DNA of 64,000 nucleotides from Acetivibrio cellulolyticus CD2 (GTDB taxonomy: Bacteria > Bacillota > Clostridia > Acetivibrionales > Acetivibrionaceae). The stretch is from the NCBI RefSeq assembly GCF_000179595.2, contig NZ_JH556658.1, forward strand, positions 348,861-412,860, read 5' to 3'. The notes beneath the pieces are model-generated. The model saw only the letters and a list, made by a program, of their open reading frames with translations, had not been told where the DNA came from and ran no database searches. Shown piece by piece: positions 26,547-35,433 of this stretch. Position numbers and translations under genes: made by a program. The stretch's first letter is position 1, and the number at the start of each line of letters is the position of its first letter.

Positions 26547-27518
26547 GTGTACATAGATATAACGAAAGGAAAGATTCAAGAAGATTTGCCGCATGAGGAT
26601 ATTGTTTATCATGAGAAGACTGTTGAAGCTCAAATAAAAGAATCTGTTGCTGAAAATCCGCTATTAAAAAAGATCAGCATGGGTAAAAAAATAATTGCAG
26701 TGGAATTAGACCCGCCGATGGATACGGATATTGACTTTTTTGTGAAAAGTGCCATAAAGCTGAAAGAACACGGAGTGGATACGATAACTATAGCAGACTG
26801 CCCTGTTGCAAGTGCTAGAGTTGACAGTAGCTTGCTTGCCTGTAAGCTGAAAAGGGAGTTTGATATTACGGTTATACCTCATATGACCTGCCGTGATAGG
26901 AATATAAACGCTACAAAAGCACTGCTTTTAGGATTAAATATTGAAGGAGTGAACAATGTGCTAGTGGTAACGGGCGATCCTATTCCGACTGCACAACGTG
27001 ATGAAGTAAAGGCAATGTTCAGCTTCAATTCAGCAGTGTTAGCAAACTACATAACTAATTTGAATGAAACAACCTTCTCTACTCCCTTTAATATATGTGC
27101 AGCTTTAAATGTAAATGCAAGAAATTTTAAGCATCAACTGGATTATGCAAAAAAGAAAATTGAAAGCGGAGTTTCAATGTTTTTGACACAGCCTGTTTTG
27201 ACCAAACAGGCTGTTGATAATCTTATTTTGGCTAGAAAAGAATTAAAGTGCAGAATTTTAGGAGGAATTATTCCTATTGTAAGTTACAAGAATGCGTGCT
27301 TTATGAATAATGAAATATCTGGAATAAGCATATCTGAGGAAATTATTGAAAGCTACAGGGATATTTCCAAAGAAGAGGCCAGTGAGCTTGCTGTCAGGAT
27401 ATCTGTTCAATTTGCAAAAGAGATTGAACCTTTTGTGGATGGTTATTATATTATGACTCCGTTTAAAAGAATTGATATTGTAACAAAAATTATCGGCACA
27501 TTATTAAGGAAGGGCTGA
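26547..27518 (+). CDS. metF: Methylenetetrahydrofolate reductase
   Basis: FAD-dependent barrel enzyme of 323 residues supplying methyl-tetrahydrofolate to MetE. Motifs VVTGDPIP, the catalytic-type VELDPPMDTD and FLTQPVL fit the family. The first 40 residues are a short extension compared with E. coli MetF. The GTG start directly follows the metE stop with no gap, so translation is coupled. Confidence 0.9.
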   Translation: MYIDITKGKIQEDLPHEDIVYHEKTVEAQIKESVAENPLLKKISMGKKIIAVELDPPMDTDIDFFVKSAIKLKEHGVDTITIADCPVASARVDSSLLACKLKREFDITVIPHMTCRDRNINATKALLLGLNIEGVNNVLVVTGDPIPTAQRDEVKAMFSFNSAVLANYITNLNETTFSTPFNICAALNVNARNFKHQLDYAKKKIESGVSMFLTQPVLTKQAVDNLILARKELKCRILGGIIPIVSYKNACFMNNEISGISISEEIIESYRDISKEEASELAVRISVQFAKEIEPFVDGYYIMTPFKRIDIVTKIIGTLLRKG

Positions 27519-27888
27519 AATTACTTCGGATTTTTCCACATGGTTGTTCGTTTCGCTAACGCTTGACTGCTCGCCTATGCAACCTAGGCCTGTTTGGGTC
27601 AAATAAGGCTTTAAGTGAAATTATAGGTGAAGTCATGTTTTCAGCAGTCCTAAACAACGGAAAGACAACTTAAGTAGGCTTCAAACCTTGATTAATTTGT
27701 AAGAACAAGCCATGAAATGGTGCCGTAAGGAGCGGCTATATTTATGGCTTTTATTTTTAAATAGCGAGTCTGGATACGAGGATTTGGGCTATTTTGGTTC
27801 CTGCATAATGTGTACTCCAAACTGTTGTCAATACTTATTAGGTAAAGTAAAATATAGAATAATTATATGTTGTAGAAGGAATGAAAAA
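27519..27888. other. Non-coding spacer, nothing recognised
   Basis: 370 bp between metF and the next gene. An in-frame extension of the downstream ORF covers part of it (from 27712), but its cysteine- and tryptophan-rich translation does not resemble a protein N-terminus. I see no clear promoter, riboswitch or terminator. Confidence 0.4.
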
Positions 27889-29193
27889 ATGAGTAACAAA
27901 ATAGCAAGGATTATAAGTGGAAGTATTGCCGAAGAATTGGAGATAGAAACCGGAGATATATTAGTTAGCATAAACGGTACGGAAATCAGAGATATAATAG
28001 ATTATAAGTTTCTTTTGGCAGATGACTATCTGGAAGTTGAGATAGAAAAGAAAAATGGTGAGCTTTGGACTCTTGAAGTTGAAAAAGAATATGAAGAGGA
28101 TCTGGGAATAGAATTTGAAAAAGAGATTATGGACGAGGCTCGGAGTTGTCGTAATAATTGCCTTTTCTGTTTTATTGACCAGCTTCCGAAGGGAATGCGT
28201 AAAAGCCTGTATTTTAAGGATGATGATTCAAGATTATCTTTTCTTCAAGGGAATTTTGTGACCTTAACGAATATGACTGACGAGGATATTGACAGGATTA
28301 TCAGGTATAGAATCTGTCCTATAAATATTTCAGTGCATACAACCAATCCTGACCTTAGAATAAAGATGCTAAAAAACAGATTTGCGGGAGATGTATATAC
28401 AAGACTTCAAAAATTGGCGGCTGCAGGCATTATGATGAACTGTCAAATTGTATTGTGCCCCGGCTACAATAATGGAGAAGAATTGATTAAAACAGTCAAT
28501 GACTTATATAAGCTGTATCCTTCTGTTGAAAATGTCGCAGCAGTGCCGGTCGGGGTTACCAGACATAGAAAAAATTTAAATGAAATAACCTTATATAATG
28601 CTAAAAGTGCTAAAGATGAAATTGATAACGTTAGCGAATTTCAGCAAAAAGCTATAAAGGAGATTGGAACTCCATTCATTAGGCTGGCTGATGAATTTTA
28701 TGTGATGTCAGGAACTGAAATTCCGGATACTCAATTCTATGGAGAATTTGAACAGATAGAAGACGGGATAGGTATGATCAGATTTTTTAGAGACAGTATC
28801 AGTAAAAGTCTAAAATCTCTTAAACTGGAAGGTAAAGGTTCGTTTACTTTGATTACAGGTGTTTCAGCATATAATGAAATACTGTGGGCTGCAAAAGCCA
28901 TTGAAGAAAGAAATGACAAGGTTAAGATCAGGGTTCATAAAATTATAAATTATTTTTTTGGTGAAACAATTACTGTAGCTGGTTTGCTGACTGGACAGGA
29001 TATTATGAAACAAATTCAAGTTGATAGTGTTTTAGATTATATAATAATGCCAAGGAATATGTTTAAAGCCGGAGAAAATATAATGCTGGATGACGTTACT
29101 ACCGATGACCTCGAAAAGCATTTTGGGAAAAAGATATTAATATGTGATTGTACAGGTGAAGATTTAATAGAGCTTATTAATGATCATATTTAA
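27889..29193 (+). CDS. PDZ/radical-SAM-like FeS protein, DUF512 family
   Basis: Protein of 434 residues. A small PDZ-like domain (RIISGSIAEELEIETGDILVSINGTEI, residues about 5-35) is followed by a cysteine set CRNNCLFCFIDQLPKG of radical SAM type and a DUF512 C-terminal domain ending with the ICDCTGEDLIEL segment. The family is widespread in Clostridia and is of unknown reaction. Start at 27889 chosen for the AGAAGGA site just before it. Confidence 0.85.
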   Translation: MSNKIARIISGSIAEELEIETGDILVSINGTEIRDIIDYKFLLADDYLEVEIEKKNGELWTLEVEKEYEEDLGIEFEKEIMDEARSCRNNCLFCFIDQLPKGMRKSLYFKDDDSRLSFLQGNFVTLTNMTDEDIDRIIRYRICPINISVHTTNPDLRIKMLKNRFAGDVYTRLQKLAAAGIMMNCQIVLCPGYNNGEELIKTVNDLYKLYPSVENVAAVPVGVTRHRKNLNEITLYNAKSAKDEIDNVSEFQQKAIKEIGTPFIRLADEFYVMSGTEIPDTQFYGEFEQIEDGIGMIRFFRDSISKSLKSLKLEGKGSFTLITGVSAYNEILWAAKAIEERNDKVKIRVHKIINYFFGETITVAGLLTGQDIMKQIQVDSVLDYIIMPRNMFKAGENIMLDDVTTDDLEKHFGKKILICDCTGEDLIELINDHI

Positions 29194-29332
29194 TCAGGAG
29201 ACAGGGAATTACTCCTAATATACTATGCGTTTAATAATAAAATAAATTAAATTAAATTATAAAGGTGTCGGTGATGGAGTTGCATTGAAATCTAAAACCG
29301 ATATTTATTTGCTAAAAATGGAGTGAAAAATT

Positions 29333-29896
29333 ATGATAGATAAAGAACGTGTGAAAAAAGCTATTACAGAAATTCTTATTGCTATTGGAGAAAACCCGGA
29401 CAGAGAAGGACTTGTAGAAACACCGGAACGTGTTGCAAATATGTATACAGAAATTTTTGCAGGGCTTTATAATGACCCTAAACAACTGGTAAAAATATTT
29501 CATGAGGATAACCATGAAGAAATGGTAATGATAAGAGATATACCATTATATTCTGTTTGTGAACATCATCTTTTACCTTTTGTAGGGGTTGCCCATGTGG
29601 CTTATATACCTAGGAATGGTAAGGTCATAGGAATTAGCAAGCTTGCAAGAATTGTAGATATTGTTGCAAAAAAACCGCAACTTCAGGAAAGGATTACAAG
29701 AGAAGTTGCTGATATTCTTATGGATACGCTTACTCCACTGGGAGTTGCTGTTGTAGTTGAAGCAGAACATCTATGTATGACAATGAGGGGGATAAAGAAG
29801 CCAGGATCTAAAACTATTACATCAGCTCTAAGAGGAAATATAAAAACTGATGCAAGAACCAGATCAGAGTTAATGGCACTTATAAATGGAAAGTAA
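29333..29896 (+). CDS. folE: GTP cyclohydrolase I
   Basis: Makes 7,8-dihydroneopterin triphosphate from GTP, first step to folates (and, in some bacteria, queuosine). 187 residues, usual length. Zinc and active-site residues are in [20 protein letters not shown] and in [16 protein letters not shown]. It stands alone, before the tandem riboswitches; folate supply links loosely to metEF. Confidence 0.96.
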   Translation: MIDKERVKKAITEILIAIGENPDREGLVETPERVANMYTEIFAGLYNDPKQLVKIFHEDNHEEMVMIRDIPLYSVCEHHLLPFVGVAHVAYIPRNGKVIGISKLARIVDIVAKKPQLQERITREVADILMDTLTPLGVAVVVEAEHLCMTMRGIKKPGSKTITSALRGNIKTDARTRSELMALINGK

Positions 29897-30004
29897 TATC
29901 TTTGTGAATCAAAGTTCTCTAATGTAAGATAAAGCTTAAAAATATATTGATAAAACTGAGCCTCTAGTATATTATATAAGTTGGTTGAAAACTAAATATA
30001 TAAA

Positions 30005-30175
30005 ACAGGTGCCTATACAGTTCTAAATAGGTGAAAAGGAAAGTCGGGTAAAGCCCGCGCGGTCACGCCGCTGTAAAAGTGGAGTTCTCCATTTATGCCA
30101 CTGGGAAACTGGGAAGGTTTGGAGAATGATGATGCTTGAGCCAGAAGACCTGCCTGTTTTGTTACACCAATTACT
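30005..30175 (+). promoter_or_regulatory. Cobalamin riboswitch 1 of the cob operon
   Basis: All core blocks are visible: ACAGGTGCC at the start, GTGAAAAGGAAAGTCGGGTAAAGCCCG, the CGCCGCTGTAA core, ATGCCACTGGGAAACTGGGAAGG and the terminal AGAAGACCTGCCTG. It is followed by its own terminator at 30232-30264, with no gene before the second riboswitch. Confidence 0.94.
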
Positions 30176-30231
30176 CTACGAGCGATAGGGGGTGCTGTGT
30201 ATGCTTACACTGAATTATTTGTATATACATG

Positions 30232-30264
30232 ACCTCTTGACTATTTAAGTTGAGAGGTTTTTTA
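30232..30264 (+). terminator. Terminator of riboswitch 1
   Basis: ACCTCT (30232-30237) pairs with AGAGGT (30253-30258), followed by six to seven Ts: a clean intrinsic terminator 55 bp after riboswitch 1. Confidence 0.85.
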
Positions 30265-30357
30265 ATTTGTATAAGAACATAATTATTTGTTAAGAATTAA
30301 TCAGAATGAAGAGTAAAAATGTTAACATGAATATTGCTAAAAATCAAATACTATTTT

Positions 30358-30558
30358 AAGTGTTCTCCTAGGCGTATGGCCTTGGAGAAAGGATAGGGGA
30401 ATCGGGTGCAAATCCCGAACGGAACCGCCGCTGTAAGCACTTAAGCGTATGCTCGTCGATGAAAGTCGGTCACTGGGAAACTGGGAAGGCAGAGCATATG
30501 CTGCAGGAGAAATATTCCTATAAGTGTAAGTCAGAAGACCTGCTTGAATTTGACTTAC
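30358..30558 (+). promoter_or_regulatory. Cobalamin riboswitch 2 of the cob operon
   Basis: Second B12 element, 183 bp after the first: GGAGAAAGGATAGGGGAATCGGGTGCAAATCCCG in two blocks, CGCCGCTGTAA core, GTCACTGGGAAACTGGGAAGG, terminal CAGAAGACCTGCTTG. A peripheral stem (AGCGTATGCTC with GAGCATATGCT) is longer than in riboswitch 1. Directly upstream of cbiQ. Confidence 0.94.
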
Positions 30559-30595
30559 CCACTGATCGGTGGAGGGACTGAATTTTTACAGAAAT

Positions 30596-30635
30596 ACGGC
30601 TGTAACAATATATAATTGTTATGGCCGTTTTTATA
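30596..30635 (+). terminator. Terminator of riboswitch 2
   Basis: ACGGC-TG-TAACAAT (30596-30609) pairs with ATTGTTA-TG-GCCGT (30615-30628), followed by a T-run. The ATG at 30621 lies inside this hairpin, which is why the cbiQ start is placed downstream at 30675. Confidence 0.85.
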
Positions 30636-30674
30636 TTTTATCCAAATGACTTGAGGAAGGGGGGAATTCGAGAG

Positions 30675-31577
30675 GTGGAAAAATGGATTGTCTTATGTAC
30701 TATGATACTTCTGCCCGTAATTATATATGAGGTGAAGCATCGGGACAGGCACAGGCATGTCGGCAGTGCACATGAACACCGGCACGGTATCAGACATAAA
30801 CACGGAGCGTTGATTTCCATTGATTATTTCGCTTATTCCTCTAAAATCAGACAATGGAATGCCACATTAAAGGTCATTCTATCAATATTGACAATTATTT
30901 TGTGCATACTACTGAACAATGTTTATGTTTCAATTGTTGTGATTTTTTCAATGGCCTATCTGGTCATTAAGGTTGGTGGACTTGGGTTCCATGATTATTT
31001 GTCAATACTGACTGTACCACTGGCATTTATTCTGCTCAGCATTCTGGCCATTGTTGTTGATTTTTCTGGTCAGCCTGTGGGTGAATACCGCTTGTATTTC
31101 GGATTGGGTTATCTATATACCACGAAGGCAATGCTTAAGGGCGGTGTTTTTCTGATGCTTAAGATCATTGCGGCAATTAGTGCTCTGCAGTTGATGATTT
31201 TGACAACCCCATCCTCTGAAATTATTTCTGTAATGAGGAAAACACGTTTGCCAAATGATTTTATTGATCTGATGAATATGATATACCGGTATATTTTTAT
31301 TTTGCTGGATGTATTCGCCAGGATGAAAAACGCAGCAGAATCCCGTTTGGGATATCGTGATTTTAGAACCTCTTGTTATACGTTTGGCAACGGCGCGAGC
31401 AATATGCTCGTCTTATCGTTGAAAAAGGCAGATGCTTATTATGACGCGATGGAGGCCAGATGCTATGATGGAGAGTTGAGGTTCCTTGAGGAAGATAAAA
31501 AAGCGGAAATCAAGCTGATTATTTTGGCGACGGTATATATAATGTATTTGCTTCTGCTGTGGTACCTGACAAGATAA
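30675..31577 (+). CDS. cbiQ: Cobalt ECF transporter transmembrane protein CbiQ
   Basis: T-component of the CbiMNQO cobalt importer, about 300 residues, with five or six membrane segments and the family coupling motif region (AAESRLGYRDFRT and ADAYYDAMEARCYDG). The GTG start at 30675 follows AGGAAGGGGG at about ten bases; the in-frame ATG at 30621 is in the terminator hairpin. A histidine-rich stretch with eight histidines lies between residues 20 and 42, unusual for CbiQ and possibly metal-binding. First gene of the cob operon. Confidence 0.9.
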   Translation: MEKWIVLCTMILLPVIIYEVKHRDRHRHVGSAHEHRHGIRHKHGALISIDYFAYSSKIRQWNATLKVILSILTIILCILLNNVYVSIVVIFSMAYLVIKVGGLGFHDYLSILTVPLAFILLSILAIVVDFSGQPVGEYRLYFGLGYLYTTKAMLKGGVFLMLKIIAAISALQLMILTTPSSEIISVMRKTRLPNDFIDLMNMIYRYIFILLDVFARMKNAAESRLGYRDFRTSCYTFGNGASNMLVLSLKKADAYYDAMEARCYDGELRFLEEDKKAEIKLIILATVYIMYLLLLWYLTR

Positions 31578-31590
31578 ACGGAGGACTTTT

Positions 31591-32445
31591 ATGAAGAATA
31601 CAGTTTTAAAAGTGGAGAATCTCCACTATGTATATGGGAATGGAAAGGCCGCACTGGAAGGTGTCAGCGTTGAAATATACGAAGGTGAGAAAATTGCCGT
31701 CATCGGGGCTAATGGTTCAGGAAAATCTACATTTTTCCTGAATATTAACGGTGTCTATGCCCCAACGCACGGAAACATCATTTTTAGGGGGATTCCCGTC
31801 AGCAAAAAGAATTTGAACGAGCTGCGTAAAAACGTCGGAATAGTCTTTCAAGATGCGGACAACCAGATTATTGCTTCAACGGTCCGGGCGGAAGTGAGCT
31901 TCGGTCCGATGAATTTAAAGCTTCCGAAGGAGGTAGTGATAAATCAGGTAAACAAAGCACTGGCCTATATGAACCTCTCGGGGTTCGAGGATCGACCGCC
32001 GCACTATTTGAGCGGAGGGGAAAAGAAACGTGTAAGTATTGCCGATATTGTGGCGATGGAACCAGAGGTGATGATTTTTGACGAACCGACATCATCACTG
32101 GACCCCATGAACGCCATGATGCTGGAGGAAGTTTTGCAAAAGTTGGGGGGTGAGGATAAGACCGTAATGATTTCCACCCATGATGTGGATTTCACTTATA
32201 GGTGGGCTGAACGCGTTCTTGTTTTCTGTAGCGGGAAAATCATTGCCGACGGAACGCCGCTTGAGATATTTTGTAATTCGGAGATTTTAAAACAGGCAAA
32301 TTTGAAAAAGCCAGTCATGCTGGATGTCTATGATATGCTTGTGAGAAAAAAGATTCTACCAGACACGCAGGCATATCCAAAAAAAACGCAGGAATTAAAA
32401 GATGTATTGGACAATAACTATTTGATTTCAGATGATTTGAGCTAA
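31591..32445 (+). CDS. cbiO: Cobalt ECF transporter ATPase CbiO
   Basis: ABC ATPase of 284 residues energising cobalt uptake. Walker A GANGSGKST, Q-loop VFQDADNQI, signature YLSGGEKKRV, Walker B VMIFDEPTSSLD and the H-loop histidine (STHDVD) are all present. It follows cbiQ by 13 bases. ECF-type order Q-O-M-N is unusual compared with M-N-Q-O. Confidence 0.96.
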   Translation: MKNTVLKVENLHYVYGNGKAALEGVSVEIYEGEKIAVIGANGSGKSTFFLNINGVYAPTHGNIIFRGIPVSKKNLNELRKNVGIVFQDADNQIIASTVRAEVSFGPMNLKLPKEVVINQVNKALAYMNLSGFEDRPPHYLSGGEKKRVSIADIVAMEPEVMIFDEPTSSLDPMNAMMLEEVLQKLGGEDKTVMISTHDVDFTYRWAERVLVFCSGKIIADGTPLEIFCNSEILKQANLKKPVMLDVYDMLVRKKILPDTQAYPKKTQELKDVLDNNYLISDDLS

Positions 32446-32467
32446 AATTACAAACAAGGAGGATTAT

Positions 32468-33214
32468 ATGAAAAATAATAAAAAGATTATGATTACTATT
32501 TCTGTTGCCATTGCAATTATTTTTGGGATCATACCAACCGGTAGTGCAATGCACATCATGGAGGGCTACTTACCTCCAAAGTTCTGTATTATGTGGGGTG
32601 TTTTATCTATCCCGTTTTTGGTAGCGGGTTGGTTTTCCATTAAGAAAACCTTAACAGAACATCGTAAATCAATTACGATTCTTGCCATGGCCGGAGCATT
32701 TGTTTTTGTTATTTCGTCTCTAAAGATTCCATCTGTAACGGGAAGCTGTTCACATATGACAGGAACGGGGTTAGGTGCAATCTTATTCGGTGCAAGTGCT
32801 ACCAGTATCTTAGGGCTTATTGTGCTGATCTTTCAGGCTATCCTACTCGCACATGGAGGTCTCACAAGCCTTGGTGCCAATACGTTTTCCATGGGCATAG
32901 CGGGTCCGCTTGTTTCGCTCGGTATCTACAAGCTGTGCAAAGCACTGAAGGTCAACAAATTTGTTGGGGTTTTCCTCGCAGCGTTTATCGGTGATCTATT
33001 CACCTACTGTGTCACCAGCGTTCAGCTGGCACTCGCCTATCCGTCAGCTCAGGGTGGCGTCGCTGCTTCAGTGGTTAAATTCCTGACGGTTTTTGCACCG
33101 ACACAGTTGCCTCTTGCTATCGTTGAAGGCATTTTGACTGTTCTTATCATAATGGGTCTTGAAACGTACGCAAAGTCAGAGTTAACAGATATTGGATTTG
33201 CAAAGGAGGCGTGA
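32468..33214 (+). CDS. cbiM: Cobalt transport substrate-specific protein CbiM
   Basis: S-component of the cobalt importer, 248 residues. A hydrophobic N-terminus (signal-like, about residues 8-27) leads to the metal-binding segment GSAMHIMEGYLPP that is released as the mature N-terminus in this family. Six or so membrane helices follow, with the conserved SCSHMTGTGLGA loop and GGLTSLGANTFSMGIAGP. Ribosome binding site AAGGAGG precedes the ATG. Confidence 0.96.
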   Translation: MKNNKKIMITISVAIAIIFGIIPTGSAMHIMEGYLPPKFCIMWGVLSIPFLVAGWFSIKKTLTEHRKSITILAMAGAFVFVISSLKIPSVTGSCSHMTGTGLGAILFGASATSILGLIVLIFQAILLAHGGLTSLGANTFSMGIAGPLVSLGIYKLCKALKVNKFVGVFLAAFIGDLFTYCVTSVQLALAYPSAQGGVAASVVKFLTVFAPTQLPLAIVEGILTVLIIMGLETYAKSELTDIGFAKEA

Positions 33215-33218
33215 GAAA

Positions 33219-33539
33219 ATGAAAAATAAGAGAAGCACAGTTATTATTTTATTAGTCATTGTAATATTGATTGCACTGGTGCCGTTATTCACCTTAAAGG
33301 GTGCACAGTTTGGCGGATCTGACTCCGCAGGCAGCGATATGGTCAACCAGATTACAGGTGGTGAATATAAGCCTTGGTTTACGCCTCTTATGGAAACATG
33401 GATCGGAGGAGAGCTGCCGAGCGAAATGGAAAGCTTCTTCTTCTGTGTCCAAACAGGAATTGGCGTTGGTATAATCGCTTTCTTGATGGGAAGATTTGTA
33501 GAAAGAAAAAAGAAGGAAGATGAGAATACAGCAAGATAA
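33219..33539 (+). CDS. cbiN: Cobalt transport protein CbiN
   Basis: Small accessory subunit (106 residues) with two membrane segments flanking an external loop, as in CbiN. The loop contains FGGSDSAGSDMVNQI and EYKPWFTPLMETW, typical of the family. ATG at 33219 is chosen because AAAGGAGG precedes it; it lies four bases after the cbiM stop. Confidence 0.9.
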   Translation: MKNKRSTVIILLVIVILIALVPLFTLKGAQFGGSDSAGSDMVNQITGGEYKPWFTPLMETWIGGELPSEMESFFFCVQTGIGVGIIAFLMGRFVERKKKEDENTAR

Positions 33540-33569
33540 AGATTTTATGCTGCTTTGTTGGGAGAGAGT

Positions 33570-34754
33570 ATGAGCATATCACAAAAGGATATAAAAGACA
33601 AAAGTGTTGACAGCGAAAAACAAAGAGAATATATGGTTAAGTCAGGGAAAAAACTACGGTTGGGATATACTACCGGAAGTTGTGCTGCTGCGGCTGCAAA
33701 GGCTAGTGCTATTATGTTGCTGGAAAAGCGTGAAGTCAAACAAGTCAAATTGCTACTTCCGAATGGGGGAGAGCTTGACCTGGAAATTGGAGATATTGTA
33801 ATCAATGACAAAGCCGCAAGTTGTTGTGTTATAAAGGATGCTGGAGATGACCCTGACATAACTGATGGGATTAAAATATATGCAAAAGTAAGAAAAACCC
33901 AAAGCAACATAATTATTGATGGAGGGGTTGGTGTCGGTAAAGTAACTGGGGCAGGCTTACCATGCAAAGTAGGTGAAGCAGCCATCAACCCCGGGCCTAA
34001 AAAAATGATAGCAACGGCTCTTTTAGAAGTTGCTCAACTGTATGGATATGAAGGTGGTTTTGAAGTAGAAATATTTGTACCACAAGGACAGGAAATAGCA
34101 AAGAAAACCTTTAACGAAAGACTTGGAATTATGGGCGGAATTTCAATTTTGGGAACTACGGGTATTGTAGAGCCCATGAGCGAAAGCTCCTTGATTGAAA
34201 CAATCAAACTTGAATTGGGAATAAAGAAGCAAAACGGGCAAAAGGTGTCGTTTGTTGCACCGGGCAATTATGGACTTGATTTTGCCAGAGAACATTTGGG
34301 AATTGATATAAACAGTGCTGTCAAATGCTCCAATTATATAGGCGAGGCCTTAGATCATGCACTTTATCTGGGATTTGAAAAGCTTCTGTTGGTTGGGCAC
34401 ATAGGCAAGCTTGTTAAAATTGCAGCAGGGGTCATGAATACCCATTCAAAAATTGCTGACTGCCGCAATGAAATATTTGCAGCTCACTGTGCTTTGATGG
34501 GTGCAAATAGGGAAACCGTTGAAAAAGTTATGAATGCAAAGACAACTAATGAGATACATGATATTTTAACGCTTCAGAGTTTGTCTCAAAAAGTATATGA
34601 AAGCATATTAAAAAAGATTATATTTCATTTAAATTATCGTGTCATGAACAAAATGCAAATAGAGGTAGTTGTATTTTCTAATGAGATTGGTGTACTTATG
34701 CAGACGGATAATGCGGCAATATTGATTAATGAGTTAAAGGAGACAAAGCTTTGA
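33570..34754 (+). CDS. cbiD: Cobalt-precorrin-5B (C1)-methyltransferase
   Basis: Anaerobic-pathway enzyme methylating C1 of the corrin ring, 394 residues from the ATG at 33570. The family signature LRLGYTTGSCAAAAAKA lies near residue 30, and further glycine-rich stretches (GDDPDITDG, GVGKVTGAGLPCKVGEAAINPGP) follow. The ribosome binding site (GGAGAG) is rather close to this ATG. Its stop overlaps the cbiL start by four bases. Confidence 0.95.
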   Translation: MSISQKDIKDKSVDSEKQREYMVKSGKKLRLGYTTGSCAAAAAKASAIMLLEKREVKQVKLLLPNGGELDLEIGDIVINDKAASCCVIKDAGDDPDITDGIKIYAKVRKTQSNIIIDGGVGVGKVTGAGLPCKVGEAAINPGPKKMIATALLEVAQLYGYEGGFEVEIFVPQGQEIAKKTFNERLGIMGGISILGTTGIVEPMSESSLIETIKLELGIKKQNGQKVSFVAPGNYGLDFAREHLGIDINSAVKCSNYIGEALDHALYLGFEKLLLVGHIGKLVKIAAGVMNTHSKIADCRNEIFAAHCALMGANRETVEKVMNAKTTNEIHDILTLQSLSQKVYESILKKIIFHLNYRVMNKMQIEVVVFSNEIGVLMQTDNAAILINELKETKL

Positions 34755-35431
34755 AAGGAATACTTTATGGAGTAGGAGTTGGGCCGGGAGATAAAAAATT
34801 ACTCACAATACTGGCGGTAGAGACTTTAAAGAATGCTGATATGATTGTGGTCCCTGACACAGGAGGGGAAAAAACTGCTTTAAATATTGTGAGTGAATAC
34901 ATTGAAGGCAAGAAGCTAATGTATTGCAGTATGCCGATGACAAGAGATGCAGCAAGTTTACAGGAGAGTCATAGAAACAGTGCTGAATTGATTTGTGCCC
35001 AACTGGATAAAGGTTTGAATCTGGCTTTTATTACATTGGGTGACCCTACAATCTATTCGACATATATCTACGTACACAGGCTGGTGATTGAGAAAGGTTA
35101 TCAAGCAAGAATTATAAATGGAATCCCGTCCTTTTGTGCAGCAGCTGCAAAGCTGGGAATTTCACTGTGTGACGGAAAGGAGGCACTTCACATTATTCCT
35201 GCTTCTTATGAGGGTGTGGACAAGCTTCTTGCTTTAGATGGAAACAAGGTGCTTATGAAAAGCGGGAAAAGCATTTTAAATATTAAGGATAAGTTAAAAA
35301 AACATAATCTGCTCAGCAATGCCAAAATGGTGGAATGCTGCTATATGGAAAACGAGAAAATTTATGATGATCTTGAGAACTTGAATGAGAATAGCAGTTA
35401 TTTTTCGATAATTGTAGTTAAAGGAGATTAA
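34751..35431 (+). CDS. cbiL: Cobalt-precorrin-2 C20-methyltransferase
   Basis: SAM-dependent tetrapyrrole methylase of 226 residues acting at C20. N-terminal YGVGVGPGDKKLLT and the central LGDPTIYSTYIYV are the family's SAM-binding loops; IPSFCAAAAKLGISL is typical of CbiL. TTG start overlaps cbiD by four bases; cbiF follows two bases after the stop. Confidence 0.95.
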   Translation: MKGILYGVGVGPGDKKLLTILAVETLKNADMIVVPDTGGEKTALNIVSEYIEGKKLMYCSMPMTRDAASLQESHRNSAELICAQLDKGLNLAFITLGDPTIYSTYIYVHRLVIEKGYQARIINGIPSFCAAAAKLGISLCDGKEALHIIPASYEGVDKLLALDGNKVLMKSGKSILNIKDKLKKHNLLSNAKMVECCYMENEKIYDDLENLNENSSYFSIIVVKGD

Positions 35432-35433
35432 AC

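Noticed and set aside
27712-27888. N-terminal extension of the DUF512 protein
   Set aside because: The extra 59 residues are rich in Cys and Trp and unlike any domain; the ATG at 27889 has its own ribosome binding site and starts the PDZ-like domain.
30621-30674. ATG at 30621 as the cbiQ start
   Set aside because: It lies inside the right arm of the riboswitch terminator and has no ribosome binding site; GTG at 30675 has AGGAAGGGGG at a good distance.
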